A stretch of 13,543 nucleotides of DNA, taken from contig JBKPCR010000008.1 of assembly GCA_046727435.1 (NCBI GenBank), forward strand, positions 1 through 13,543. Reading direction: 5' to 3'. Under the pieces are notes generated by a model. It saw only the letters and a program-made list of their open reading frames with translations. It had not been told where the DNA came from and searched no databases. The position numbers were made by a program, and so were the translations under genes. Source of the stretch: CAVPRW01 sp046727435 [NCBI: bacterium] (GTDB taxonomy: Bacteria > Tectomicrobia > Entotheonellia > J063). Below, in pieces: positions 6,320 to 13,209 of this stretch (the first letter of the stretch is position 1; each line of letters begins with the position of its first letter).

Positions 6320-7156
6320 CTATTCCAGCCAACACTTCCGGATGCGATCCAGCCGAAAGATCCTCTCCGCATCGCTCAAATGGCAGTGCGCGATCACATA
6401 CGCCACCCTATGGACCTCCAGCACCAGACGTGGCGTAATTATTCGTGGTTTCGGCTGTTGCCATCTGTGTTCATACACGATCGTTACGGCGCATCGCTGC
6501 GAAAGCGCTGTCGTCAGCGCCTCAAAGCCTGGCGGTCGCTGAATGGCGAAAACTGGGGCATCGGCAAAGGTGAGCAGCGGCGAGAGCCGCATCACATCAG
6601 CGATTGTTTTGACGGTGAGTGCGTGTTGCAGCATCGCCAAAAAGATATCTTTGACAGCCCGGGCATCGGACAGCGCCCGGTGTTCAGCTTTATTGGCGAC
6701 ATTCAGCTTAATCGCCACGTGTTCCAAGCTGTGGCTCGGCCATGTAGGAGACAGCCGGCGGGTCATGTCCACCGTATCAAATACAGAATGGGGTGGATAT
6801 GCGATACCCAATCGTATGAGGGACACCGCTAGAAAGCCCAGGTCAAAAAGGGCATTGTGCGCCAAAAGGATGGTGTCAGGCGCGCCGAGGAATTCGATGA
6901 AGTGGGGGATGACCTGTTCAACGGTGGGCTGGCCCCGGACCATGTGGTCGGTGATGCCGTGCACCCGCTGAACATCCTTAGGAATGGGAATCTCGGAATT
7001 GATGAGGCTCTGGAAGGTGGCGAGCTCGCGGCCGTCTAATCGAAAGCGAACGGCTCCTATTTCGACCAGCCGGTGCATGATCGGGAAAAGGCTGGTGGTT
7101 TCAGTATCGAAGGCCACAAAAGTGCTATCCGTGAGACGTGGCTGGTCGTGGTACAT
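6320..7156 (-). CDS. DEDDh exonuclease fused to WYL-like domain
   Basis: This intact 278-residue protein has an N-terminal half that is a DnaQ/RNase T-type 3'-5' exonuclease. ExoI is FDTET with D17 and E19, ExoII is LLAHNALFD with D105, and ExoIII is H159RALSD164. HGIT at 66-69 completes the usual pattern, so all five catalytic residues are present. Residues ~222-278 (VTIVYEHRW, RVAYVIAHCHLSDAERIFRLDRI) resemble the core of a WYL domain, a ligand- or nucleic-acid-sensing module common in regulators of DNA-damage and defence genes. No polymerase or helicase domain is attached. The ATG at 7156 has GAGAAGG three to four bases upstream, and a good promoter lies ~120 bases upstream. Its likely role is a regulated or ligand-sensing nuclease; the substrate is unknown. 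A frameshifted paralogue remnant lies at 2873-3246. Confidence 0.8.
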   Translation of the reverse strand: MYHDQPRLTDSTFVAFDTETTSLFPIMHRLVEIGAVRFRLDGRELATFQSLINSEIPIPKDVQRVHGITDHMVRGQPTVEQVIPHFIEFLGAPDTILLAHNALFDLGFLAVSLIRLGIAYPPHSVFDTVDMTRRLSPTWPSHSLEHVAIKLNVANKAEHRALSDARAVKDIFLAMLQHALTVKTIADVMRLSPLLTFADAPVFAIQRPPGFEALTTALSQRCAVTIVYEHRWQQPKPRIITPRLVLEVHRVAYVIAHCHLSDAERIFRLDRIRKCWLE

Positions 7157-7281
7157 AGACCTTCTCGACCGTTCCCTGGCGAACTCCTCACCTGGAAAAC
7201 GGCGGTCAGCATTGATAGGTGAGGCGCAACCATTCGGTGTGGTGGCTCATGATGCTCCGGGCTATGATGGCGTGAAGGAGC
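7157..7281 (-). other. 5' leader of the exonuclease-WYL gene
   Basis: About 118 bases separate the predicted start site from the ATG. TGCTCC/GGAGCA form a six-base inverted repeat near the 5' end. Nothing else is recognisable. Confidence 0.3.
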
Positions 7282-7310
7282 ACTATAGTGTTGGCGGCAC
7301 GTACGGTCAA
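7282..7310 (-). promoter_or_regulatory. Sigma-70 promoter for the exonuclease-WYL gene
   Basis: TTGACC (7305-7310) and TATAGT (7282-7287) on the minus strand are 17 bases apart, each one mismatch from consensus. The perfect ten-base palindrome CACTATAGTG (7281-7290) covers the -10 and could bind a regulator. Confidence 0.5.
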
Positions 7311-7449
7311 TATTCGGTCGTGGGTCAGTGTGAAATGGATACCCCTTTGGCACGAGTGGAACACCCTCATGCAAGTATGGGTGGTTCGGCACAACTCCCC
7401 CAACCGCAGCGATTCGGCCGAGGAGGAGCGGGAACATGCGCGCGAATGG

Positions 7450-8109
7450 CTAATAGAGCCCGGGAATCAGCCGTGATGTCCGGGCGCAGTAGGCGCCGTA
7501 CGCGGCGCCAAACTGCGTGCGCAGCAGCCGCTCTTCCGCACGGATGCGCGCGAGGAGCGGCGGGATCATGAGCGCCGTGAGCAGCAGGCCAACCCCCGAA
7601 CGAAAGGCGAGGCCCCACCCCAGCGCGTTGACGAGCAATCCCAGATAGCTCGGGTGGCGGATCACCCCATAGACCCCGCTGGTGACCAGCGTGTGCCCGG
7701 GCTGGATGGCGACCAGCCCGCTGAACCGACGGCCGAGCACAAAGACGGGCCAGATCCGTAGCGCACCACCGGTAGCGAAGAGCACGACGCCAAGCCAGCG
7801 AATAGGATCGCTGTCGAGGGTCCAGAACGCCTTCCGGTCCGCGTAGGCCGGCAGGTAGGCGTCCAGCAGCCCGATCAGCGCCAAGGCGACGATGACCCAG
7901 CGGTTGCCACGATCCTCGCGCAGACCCGGGCTCAGATTGCCGCCAGCAAACAGTGAGACACCCGCCATGACGGAGAGCTCGACCGCGAGCGCGACACGCG
8001 CCGGATGGGAGAAGAAGGCGGTCCATCCGCCCCAGCCGAGGATGGCCAGGCCGAGATAGACTGCGGTTCCCACGATCACAAGCGTCACTCTGACGATGGT
8101 CATCACCAT
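7450..8109 (-). CDS. Isoprenylcysteine methyltransferase-like membrane protein
   Basis: This 219-residue integral membrane protein belongs to the ICMT/phospholipid methyltransferase superfamily. It has four to five hydrophobic segments (about 4-25, 38-56, 71-88, 104-125 and 160-186). The family signature is at the C-terminal side: SGVYGVIRHPSYLG (RHPSYLG at 151-157) and RAEERLL (EE at 192-193), followed by a YxxYxxxTxRLIPG ending. In this superfamily these motifs bind S-adenosylmethionine at the membrane face. The substrate is unknown; bacterial members methylate lipids or small isoprenoid or thiol groups, or are uncharacterised. The frame is open to 8211, but ATG 8109 has GGGGAG seven bases upstream and begins directly with a membrane helix, so it is preferred. 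The gene appears intact and is not clearly in an operon. Confidence 0.8.
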   Translation of the reverse strand: MVMTIVRVTLVIVGTAVYLGLAILGWGGWTAFFSHPARVALAVELSVMAGVSLFAGGNLSPGLREDRGNRWVIVALALIGLLDAYLPAYADRKAFWTLDSDPIRWLGVVLFATGGALRIWPVFVLGRRFSGLVAIQPGHTLVTSGVYGVIRHPSYLGLLVNALGWGLAFRSGVGLLLTALMIPPLLARIRAEERLLRTQFGAAYGAYCARTSRLIPGLY

Positions 8110-8388
8110 CGTGCAACTCCCCACGCGTGTCAGATGTCTGCCGTCAGGCATCATCCGGTCGCAGTCGCCTGAGTGAATTTCACATTGATCCACGACCCAA
8201 TAATCCATCAATAGTGCCGAGTATCTTCCTATGAAGGTTACACGCTGAGGCGGTCGAGTCGCGCCTCACCGCCTGTTGCAGCCAAGGCTGTGACGTCTGT
8301 TCTTCATCATGAATCGTGTGCTCTGCTAGGCGGTGAATACGGTGCCATCTGTCCTATTTGTGTGTACAGGAGACACTTTCAATATTTG
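8110..8388. other. Spacer, probably including one end of the IS5-family relic
   Basis: No gene is seen. The sequence just beyond the transposase stop (about 8355-8388) probably holds that element's terminal repeat, but the other end is lost and the boundary cannot be fixed. Confidence 0.3.
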
Positions 8389-8800
8389 TTATGAGGCATA
8401 GTGCCAAGGTCTATACTGTAGGCGAAAGTTATGCAAGCCACAACATGTTTCCATGATGGGATCGCGAATCCCATCCTTCAACAGGCGTATCTTGTCTTTC
8501 ACGATCCTGTCGCGTTTCACCCCACCAATGGCGTGTTCAATACGGAGTCTGCTCGAAGACATACGACGATTGTTGGCTTTCTCCAGTGGGATGAGCTCCC
8601 CTCCACGCGGTACTTTCTTGGGTTGGACGATCGTGACGTCCTGCAGGCAGCATCCCTGGAACCCCCGATCTTGATACACGTAGCTGCCAGGTGGCAAGGG
8701 ATAGCCAGCGCACTCTGCGCGGCTCTTATCCGAGGCTTTGCCTTCAGTGGACGAATCGCATATGGTCTGATTTAGTTGTTGTAACAAGGTTAGGTTGTCT
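8389..8800 (-). pseudogene. IS5-family transposase (DDE_Tnp_4 type), C-terminal part
   Basis: The frame contains TEGKASDKSRAECAGYPLPPG, YVYQDRGFQG, TIVQPKKVPRGGELIPLEKA, RIEHAIGGVKRDRIVKDKIR and ETCCGLHNFRLQYRPW, which is typical of the DDE endonuclease of IS5-group elements. The second catalytic Asp (YQD) and the Glu (RIEH) are present. The N-terminal half, with the helix-turn-helix and first Asp, is missing; homology begins near 8800, directly next to a truncated NmrA-like gene. The element probably inserted into or beside that gene and then lost its 5' part in a deletion. The remnant cannot transpose by itself. Confidence 0.85.
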
Positions 8801-8815
8801 TCGAGATGCCAATCC

Positions 8816-9010
8816 TCAACAATCCGTCCACTTAGTGGCCTGTTTGCCTTCCCGTTTCCACGCTTCCACTTGTTCCTTCTTTCGGGCTGCGCGCACGATC
8901 TCGATGTCTGCCGGCCCGCGATCGAGAGTCGAAGCGATTGCTCCGCCCGTCAAGCCGCTCGCGCCAAGCACCAGGATCCGATTCTTCCTATTGCCTTCAA
9001 ACATTTCCAT
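8816..9010 (-). pseudogene. NmrA-like NAD(P)-binding protein, N-terminal fragment
   Basis: The 64-codon frame starts at ATG 9010 with GGGAG about eight bases upstream. It encodes RILVLGASGLTGGAIASTL, the GASGxTG dinucleotide-binding loop of atypical SDRs (NmrA/YtfG type), then EIVRAARKKEQVEAWKREGK. Homology stops at about residue 58 where sequence next to the IS5-family relic begins, so about 80% of a ~280-residue protein is gone. The start signals are intact, so a short peptide could be made, but it would lack the substrate half. No C-terminal part was found on the far side of the relic. Confidence 0.75.
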
Positions 9011-9158
9011 AACTATGCTCCCATAAAGCGACAGCCTTCCCAGTCGTTAGGCCTTAACCTCGCGATGCCCGAAATGTCGGCAACGTCGCGCTAGGGGACC
9101 ACTCCACGCCTTTCGTTGTGGCGCTATGGCTCCTCTTGACAAGATTTCTGGTCTCTGC

Positions 9159-9776
9159 TTAACGCGCGATCTTGCGCGCGATCTGGGCGACGTGCCGGCC
9201 CTGGTACCGGGCGATGGCCAGCTCGTTCTCGCTCGGCTGGCGTGCGCCGTCACTGCCGGCCAAGGTGGTTGCACCGTAAGGCGTGCCGCCCGTGATCTCG
9301 CCCATCTCCGTCAGCCGCGTTTCGGCATACGGCACCCCGACGACGACCATCCCGGGGTGGAACAGCGTGGTGTGGAAACTCGTGAGCGTCGTCTCCTGGC
9401 CGCCGTGCTGGGTGCCAGTGGAGGCGAAGACGCTACCCACCTTGCCGACCAGCGAACCTTGCACCCACAGCCTCCCGGTCTGGTCGAGGAAGTTACGTAT
9501 CTGAGCTCACATGTTGCCGAAGCGCGTGGGCGTGCCGAAGATGATCGCGTCGGCCTCAGCCAGTTGGTCCGGCACCGCCATCGGGACGTGGGCGAACCCC
9601 TGGCGGGCGGCCGTGGCCCCGGTCCGCTCCAAGGCCTCTGCGGGGACTAACTCCGGGACTTGGTAGAGGGTGACTTCGGCGCCTTGCACCTCACGGGCGC
9701 CTGCCGCCACTGCCTCGGCCATCTGATAAATGTGGCTGTACATGCTGTAGAAAACCACCTGAATGTTTATCGCCAT
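9159..9776 (-). pseudogene. wrbA: WrbA NAD(P)H:quinone oxidoreductase, one in-frame TGA
   Basis: Read through one stop, the frame gives a full-length 205-residue WrbA, a tetrameric FMN enzyme that reduces quinones by two electrons. Visible features are the FMN phosphate loop [59 protein letters not shown] and [22 protein letters not shown] 9776 has GGAG seven bases upstream. Codon 90 (9507-9509) is TGA, where many homologues have Cys (GNMCAQ) and others Ser or Ala. Sequence on both sides is well conserved, so the nonsense change is recent, a sequencing error, or read through. The truncated product would lack the active site. Confidence 0.85.
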
Positions 9777-9995
9777 CGTCGTCTCCTGTGCGGATGAACC
9801 CGCTGATGCACGATCTCACCAAGGTTCCCGTGACGCCCGTCGTCACCGACCTCTGAGGCCAGGCGGCATCCCGGGAACAGGCCCCGGCAGTAGGGTGATG
9901 GCCATGGCCTGCATGCACACCCAAGACCGGACGGGTGCGATGGACGGCGAAAAGCCTCGTGATGCGCATGGTCACCCCTCTCTCAGCACGAGCGC
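9777..9995. other. Spacer without a supported gene
   Basis: No motif-bearing frame, tRNA or clear promoter was recognised between wrbA and the small membrane gene. Confidence 0.4.
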
Positions 9996-10121
9996 TTAGT
10001 GCAGGAAGAAAAACGTGAGGATCCCCAGCACCACCAGGGCCGTCACCGCTTCACCCCAGGTCGTCTCGACGTGCGCATGGTGGATCGTGTGATGCCTCCG
10101 GTGCTCTGTCCCCAAGACCAT
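9996..10121 (-). CDS. 41-residue His-rich tail-anchored protein
   Basis: From ATG 10121 (GAGAGG nine bases upstream) the frame encodes a short His-rich head (HRRHHTIHHAHVE) followed by one hydrophobic segment ALVVLGILTFFFLH that ends the protein at TAA. This is the layout of a tail-anchored single-span inner-membrane micropeptide. The His cluster could bind metal. No family is recognised. The frame is open further upstream to 10199, but that part is Arg/Cys-rich and has no better ribosome site. Its only support is composition and start signals. Confidence 0.45.
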   Translation of the reverse strand: MVLGTEHRRHHTIHHAHVETTWGEAVTALVVLGILTFFFLH

Positions 10122-10487
10122 GGATCGCCGCCTCTCCTCTGCATCACAGCAGAGGCCTGTTTGCGCAGGACGTGACATCCGCATCTGATGTGCCTGCACG
10201 CATCGTGTGGAAACCCATGCGTCAGGGGGGAGGAGGCTCGCCTGAGCGTGGCCAAGCCTGGCCCTCTCGCCTCGTTCGCCTCAAGGAGAGGCAAGACCCG
10301 TGCCCACGCGTGGCAGGACCTGCTGGGGCGTGAGCATCGTGTGGGAGGCCGAGCGATGGGGGCCGTGGTGCGCGGCGGTGTGACCCGCGATGCCAAGGAT
10401 CTGCTGTCAGCGGGCTGGCGCACTGTCGACGGGTTGACACCTCTGGAGGCTGGCACGAGAGCGTGGGAAGGACACCATGCATGTGCA
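10122..10487. other. Spacer without a supported gene
   Basis: GC-rich sequence with long open frames on both strands that carry no recognisable motif. The minus-strand frame reading out of the sigma-54 activator remnant continues to 10407 without homology. Confidence 0.4.
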
Positions 10488-11037
10488 GGGGCGGGAGATC
10501 CCCCGCTGACCCAGGCGGAACTGCAGGGTAGCGCGCTTCATCCCCAGGCGTATCGCGGCGCCGTTCGGTCTCCCAAGCACCCCATTCGTCTCCTCGAGCG
10601 CGGCCAGGAGGTGCTGGCGTTCGGCCTCTTCCAGGGTATCGTGGTGCTTGGGGCTCACAGCGGTGGCCGGAGGTTTGCGGTCGGTGAGAGGCACCTGCCA
10701 CACGGGCCCTGGGGAGAGGAGCACCGCCCGCTCAAGGATCTTCTGCAGGTCGCGAATGTTCCCCAGCCAGGGATACTGGAGGCACGCCTGCATGGTCTCA
10801 GCGGGAATGGTCTCGATCGTGTTGTGCCTCCGGCGGGCGAACGGCTGGGCGCCATCGCGGACCAGCAGCGGAATCGCGTCCGGGCGCTCCCGCAGCGGCG
10901 GCCCATGCACGGGAAAGACGTTGCCCCGAGAGAACAGGTCGGCACGGCACGTCGGCGCCGCCACCATCGCCGGCAGGTCTCGGTTCGTGGCCGCGATCAA
11001 CCGGGCATCCGTCCGCAGGGTGCGCGGCAAAGAGAGC
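10488..11037 (-). pseudogene. Sigma-54-dependent activator, C-terminal fragment
   Basis: The frame encodes the second half of an NtrC/FhlA-type AAA+ domain and a Fis-type DNA-binding domain: TDARLIAATNRDL (sensor I), RADLFSRGNVFPVHGPPLRER, YPWLGNIRDLQKILERAVLLS (sensor II region), then ERQHLLAALEETNGVLGRPNGAA and RLGMKRATLQFRL (helix-turn-helix). The signal-input domain, Walker A/B and the GAFTGA loop are missing; homology begins at about 11037. Several usually fixed residues are changed (SRGNVFP for YRLNVFP, IRDLQ for IRELQ). The natural end near GISRP is overrun, and the frame continues to 10407. It cannot activate transcription; at most it could bind DNA. Confidence 0.8.
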
Positions 11038-11182
11038 GGATTCCATGATCAGGAGCGCGTCAACCCCGCCGTCCAATCCTCGCCAACACATCCTGGGTCA
11101 TCGTCAGTTTTGGTGAAGCAGAGGGGATCGAGCCACCTGGGGTTCGCAGAGGCCTCGGGAGGCGCTTGTGCCGCTCCACCTA
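11038..11182. other. Spacer without a supported gene
   Basis: No homology to the missing AAA+ N-terminal half was found in any frame here. Confidence 0.35.
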
Positions 11183-11210
11183 GAAGCCCTCAGATCACGC
11201 GGGGGGCTTC
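11183..11210 (-). terminator. Hairpin downstream of the lipoprotein gene
   Basis: GAAGCCC (11183-11189) and GGGCTTC (11204-11210) form a perfect seven-base stem with a 14-base loop, 35 bases beyond the lipoprotein stop on the minus strand. It lacks a U-tract. Confidence 0.3.
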
Positions 11211-11245
11211 GGCGACTTGACCTATGTGCCGGAGCGCGCCACCCG

Positions 11246-11464
11246 TCAACGACTCTCCAGGCACATCGTCAGATACCGGTCTCTGGCGGCACGAGCACGA
11301 GCGTGGCTAGGAGGGTATTGGGCCACTTGGCTGGCCAGGTCCAGGCATTCTGCCAGCTCTTGCTGTATCGTACTCAAGGGTTTGGTGCGAGGACTTGTGG
11401 CACAACCCGTTAGGAACCAGAGGCTGATCAGCGGCAGGGGATATCTCTGGGCGATGCGTGGCAC
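11246..11464 (-). CDS. Small lipoprotein, 72 residues
   Basis: GTG at 11464 is preceded by AAAGGAGGT with a five-base spacer, the strongest ribosome binding site in the window, which decides the start. Residues 1-20 form a signal peptide (basic MPRIAQR, hydrophobic LPLISLWFL) with a lipobox LTGC and the lipidated Cys at 21. The mature part of about 52 residues is Ala/Arg-rich, probably helical (STIQQELAECLDLASQVAQY), and has two further Cys. After signal peptidase II processing it would be anchored to a membrane facing the periplasm. No family is recognised. It looks intact. A possible hairpin terminator follows. Confidence 0.7.
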   Translation of the reverse strand: MPRIAQRYPLPLISLWFLTGCATSPRTKPLSTIQQELAECLDLASQVAQYPPSHARARAARDRYLTMCLESR

Positions 11465-11834
11465 CCTGGACCTCCTTTCTCGTCCTTCATGTCATCTCGA
11501 TCTCACCCATGCCCTGCCCCGCGCATTACTCTTGGGCGTCACACGCATCACCGAGATTCCAGTCATTGCGCGGTTACACTTTTGTATACCAAAACCTTCA
11601 GTCAAACATCATCACCAAAAGCGACGATGACCCTACATCCATTACTCTGGTGGGGAGTTAAGTCGACCTTGTTTGGTATCCAGCAGCTCGACGAGCCCCC
11701 ATGGCCGCATAGCGCGGAGGAGGAGGCCTTCGATGCGTCAGAGTCAAGGTATTCAAATCCATAGGGTTACGCCGATTCAACACGGTCGGCTTCATCCACG
11801 CCCTGAGGTGGACTGTCAAGAGGCCCAAACGTGG
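11465..11834. other. Spacer; probable end region of the IS110 relic
   Basis: No supported gene. The part next to 11834 lies beyond the IS110 transposase stop and probably belongs to that element's non-coding end. It contains the small inverted repeat GCCGA/TCGGC. Open frames of 60-137 codons on the plus strand have no motifs. Confidence 0.35.
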
Positions 11835-12507
11835 TTAGGATACATTGGACACATGGCGGATCAGGGGTGAACCTCGCCGCACAAGGGCGTTGAGATACGT
11901 AGATTCGTCGTAGGGGGTCTGCGTTTGCCAGCAGCGATAGAGGATTCGGATCCACTTAAACGCCAAAGCACGGGTCGCGGCTTGATGGGTCTTGCCTTTG
12001 GCCCGTTGCTGGGCATAGTACGCACGCGCCCAGAAGGAATGGCGAATGGATTCGCCGGCGGAATTCCACGAGTTGGTCCAGCGTGCGCATCGTGGCGCTT
12101 GATGGAGTCAGCATCTGGAATGTATCGCGGTGTTTAAGGAGCAGTTCGAGCTGGATTTCCGCATCTGAGGGATCATCCTTCGCCCGACTAGGCGTGAAGG
12201 CTCCGCGGTATGTGGCCACTGTCAGCGCGTTGACGGGGAACAGCACCAAAAAGTCGTGGGCGCGTAGAGCGGAGACCAGGGGACCTTTGGTCCACTCCAG
12301 GCATACCGCAATCGGCTGGCCGCCGAGGCGGTGGCGGAGCGTGCAGGCCCAGGTCCTGATCGCCTCAGGCGTGTGTGCCAACACCCTGGAGTCTCGGGTA
12401 TCGGAGCCCGCGACTTGCAGACAGACTGCGTGTGTGGTGTCGGCCTAGTCGATACCGACAAAAGCCGCGGATTCCTGCGTCGGTGGATGCGCCTGAAGGG
12501 TACCCAC
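11835..12507 (-). pseudogene. IS110-family transposase, internally deleted
   Basis: From GTG 12507 the frame reads TQESAAFVGID, then TAG (12445-12447, where homologues have Trp), ADTTHAVCLQVAGSDTRDS and AVCLEWTKGPLVSALRAHDF. KDDPSDAEIQLELLLKHRD follows, which makes up the DEDD RuvC-like N-terminal domain. Near 12050 it jumps, with a frame change, to the extreme C-terminus: RHSFWARAYYAQQRAKGKTH, AATRALAFKWIRILYRCW, TPYDES and TAA at 11835. About 150-200 residues are missing, including most of the C-terminal domain with its essential Ser. Three independent lesions (nonsense, deletion, frameshift) make this a dead element. Confidence 0.85.
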
Positions 12508-12683
12508 CGACGCCTCTCTTGCTCAATTAACTGGCTGAACGACAGCATCCCAGGACTCATTGATTGATCTCCGCGAAGACTGGAAGGTCAAAGGGAAAAA
12601 GAATGTGGGCGAAGATATCAACAAACTGTTGACGTAACCATTAGAACTTCTCGGCTCGTTGTTTCTCCGAGCCCGTTTCCCTG
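12508..12683. other. Upstream flank of the IS110 relic
   Basis: No gene. In IS110-type elements the non-coding end next to the transposase start encodes the bridge RNA, so a degraded copy could lie here. I see an inverted repeat, CTCGG/CCGAG, near 12640-12672 but cannot define an RNA. Confidence 0.3.
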
Positions 12684-12711
12684 TTGCACAGCTTCCTTGA
12701 ATCCTGATAAT
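12684..12711 (+). promoter_or_regulatory. Sigma-70-like promoter of the DUF1059 gene
   Basis: TTGCAC (12684-12689) and GATAAT (12706-12711) are 16 bases apart, giving a predicted start near 12718. Confidence 0.45.
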
Positions 12712-12720
12712 CTCCCCGTA

Positions 12721-12742
12721 CGGAGCCTCCCGAACGGCTCCG
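12721..12742 (+). promoter_or_regulatory. 5'-end hairpin in the DUF1059 leader
   Basis: CGGAGCC and GGCTCCG form a perfect seven-base stem with an eight-base loop. It starts a few bases after the predicted transcription start and about 50 bases before the ATG. A stabilising 5' stem or a remnant terminator are both possible. Confidence 0.4.
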
Positions 12743-12791
12743 GTATCGTGTGTTGGGTCATCTCAACGCCCATTCAAGGGGAGGGACGTCC

Positions 12792-12971
12792 ATGGCCAAG
12801 ATTCTGGAATGCGCCAAGGTAGATCCATCGAGCGGGTGTCAGCATGTGGTGCGTGGCGAGACGGAAGAGGAGATCCTGACCAAAGCGGCGGAGCACGCGA
12901 AGGAACATGGCATTCGGGAGGTGACGCCCGAGCTCATCGAACGAGTCAAAGCGAACATCCGTGACGCCTAA
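12792..12971 (+). CDS. DUF1059 family small protein
   Basis: This intact 59-residue protein shows the family pattern: a short strand with Cys (ILECAKVDPSSGCQHVV) giving two spaced Cys, then RGETEEEILTKAAEHAKEHG, and a C-terminal helix TPELIERVKANIRDA. Members are small soluble proteins of unknown function, common in Nitrospira and many other bacteria. The Cys pair and the HAxxxHG segment could bind metal, but this has not been shown here. ATG 12792 is chosen over ATG 12750 because GGGGAGGG lies about six bases upstream and the product then has the usual family length. A promoter and a 5' hairpin precede it, and hairpins follow the stop. Confidence 0.85.
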   Translation: MAKILECAKVDPSSGCQHVVRGETEEEILTKAAEHAKEHGIREVTPELIERVKANIRDA

Positions 12972-13007
12972 CGACCGTCACCCAGGGGTTCACGGTTCGT
13001 GTCTGAC

Positions 13008-13043
13008 GAGCCCTCCGGGTCTGCCGCCGCGCCGCGAGGGCTC
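13008..13043 (+). terminator. Strong hairpin downstream of DUF1059
   Basis: GAGCCCTC (13008-13015) and GAGGGCTC (13036-13043) form a perfect eight-base stem with a GC-rich 20-base loop. It lies about 36 bases past the stop codon and has no U-tract. GTGACG/CGTCAC also pair around the stop codon itself (about 12960-12981). Confidence 0.4.
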
Positions 13044-13209
13044 CGTGCACCCCTGTCCAACGGTCTCACCCCATCATCCGCGACCAGCGCGTTACCTTCC
13101 TGTTCGCCCCACTCGCACGCGCGCCTGCCTGTGGTCCAATCCTGCCGCAGCCCGCACCCATCGCGCGACGCCCGAACATCCTGCGGGCTCTCCACAGAAA
13201 GGTCATGAC

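Noticed and set aside
6015-6338. Signal-peptide-bearing protein overlapping the exonuclease-WYL stop codon
   Set aside because: The hydrophobic start is suggestive, but the rest of the frame is low-quality sequence without motifs and the start lies inside the upstream gene.
6263-6832. Plus-strand open frame of 189 codons
   Set aside because: It is antisense to the exonuclease-WYL gene, whose catalytic motifs prove the minus strand.
7288-7476. Small plus-strand protein of 62 residues
   Set aside because: No ribosome binding site, no recognised motif, and it overlaps the minus-strand promoter and the end of the methyltransferase gene.
9507-9509. TGA recoded as an amino acid in this genome
   Set aside because: Intact genes here appear to use TGA as a normal stop (the lipoprotein and the 105-residue ORF), and a TAG also interrupts the IS110 relic, so ordinary decay is simpler.
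9126-9650. Plus-strand open frame of 174 codons
   Set aside because: It is antisense to wrbA; no family pattern.
10188-11048. Plus-strand open frame of 286 codons
   Set aside because: It is the antisense shadow of the sigma-54 activator remnant. It has Arg/Gly/His-rich composition and no motifs.
11662-11765. Short minus-strand peptide beginning MDLNTLTLTHRR
   Set aside because: About 34 codons, no ribosome binding site, Arg/Pro-rich low-quality composition.
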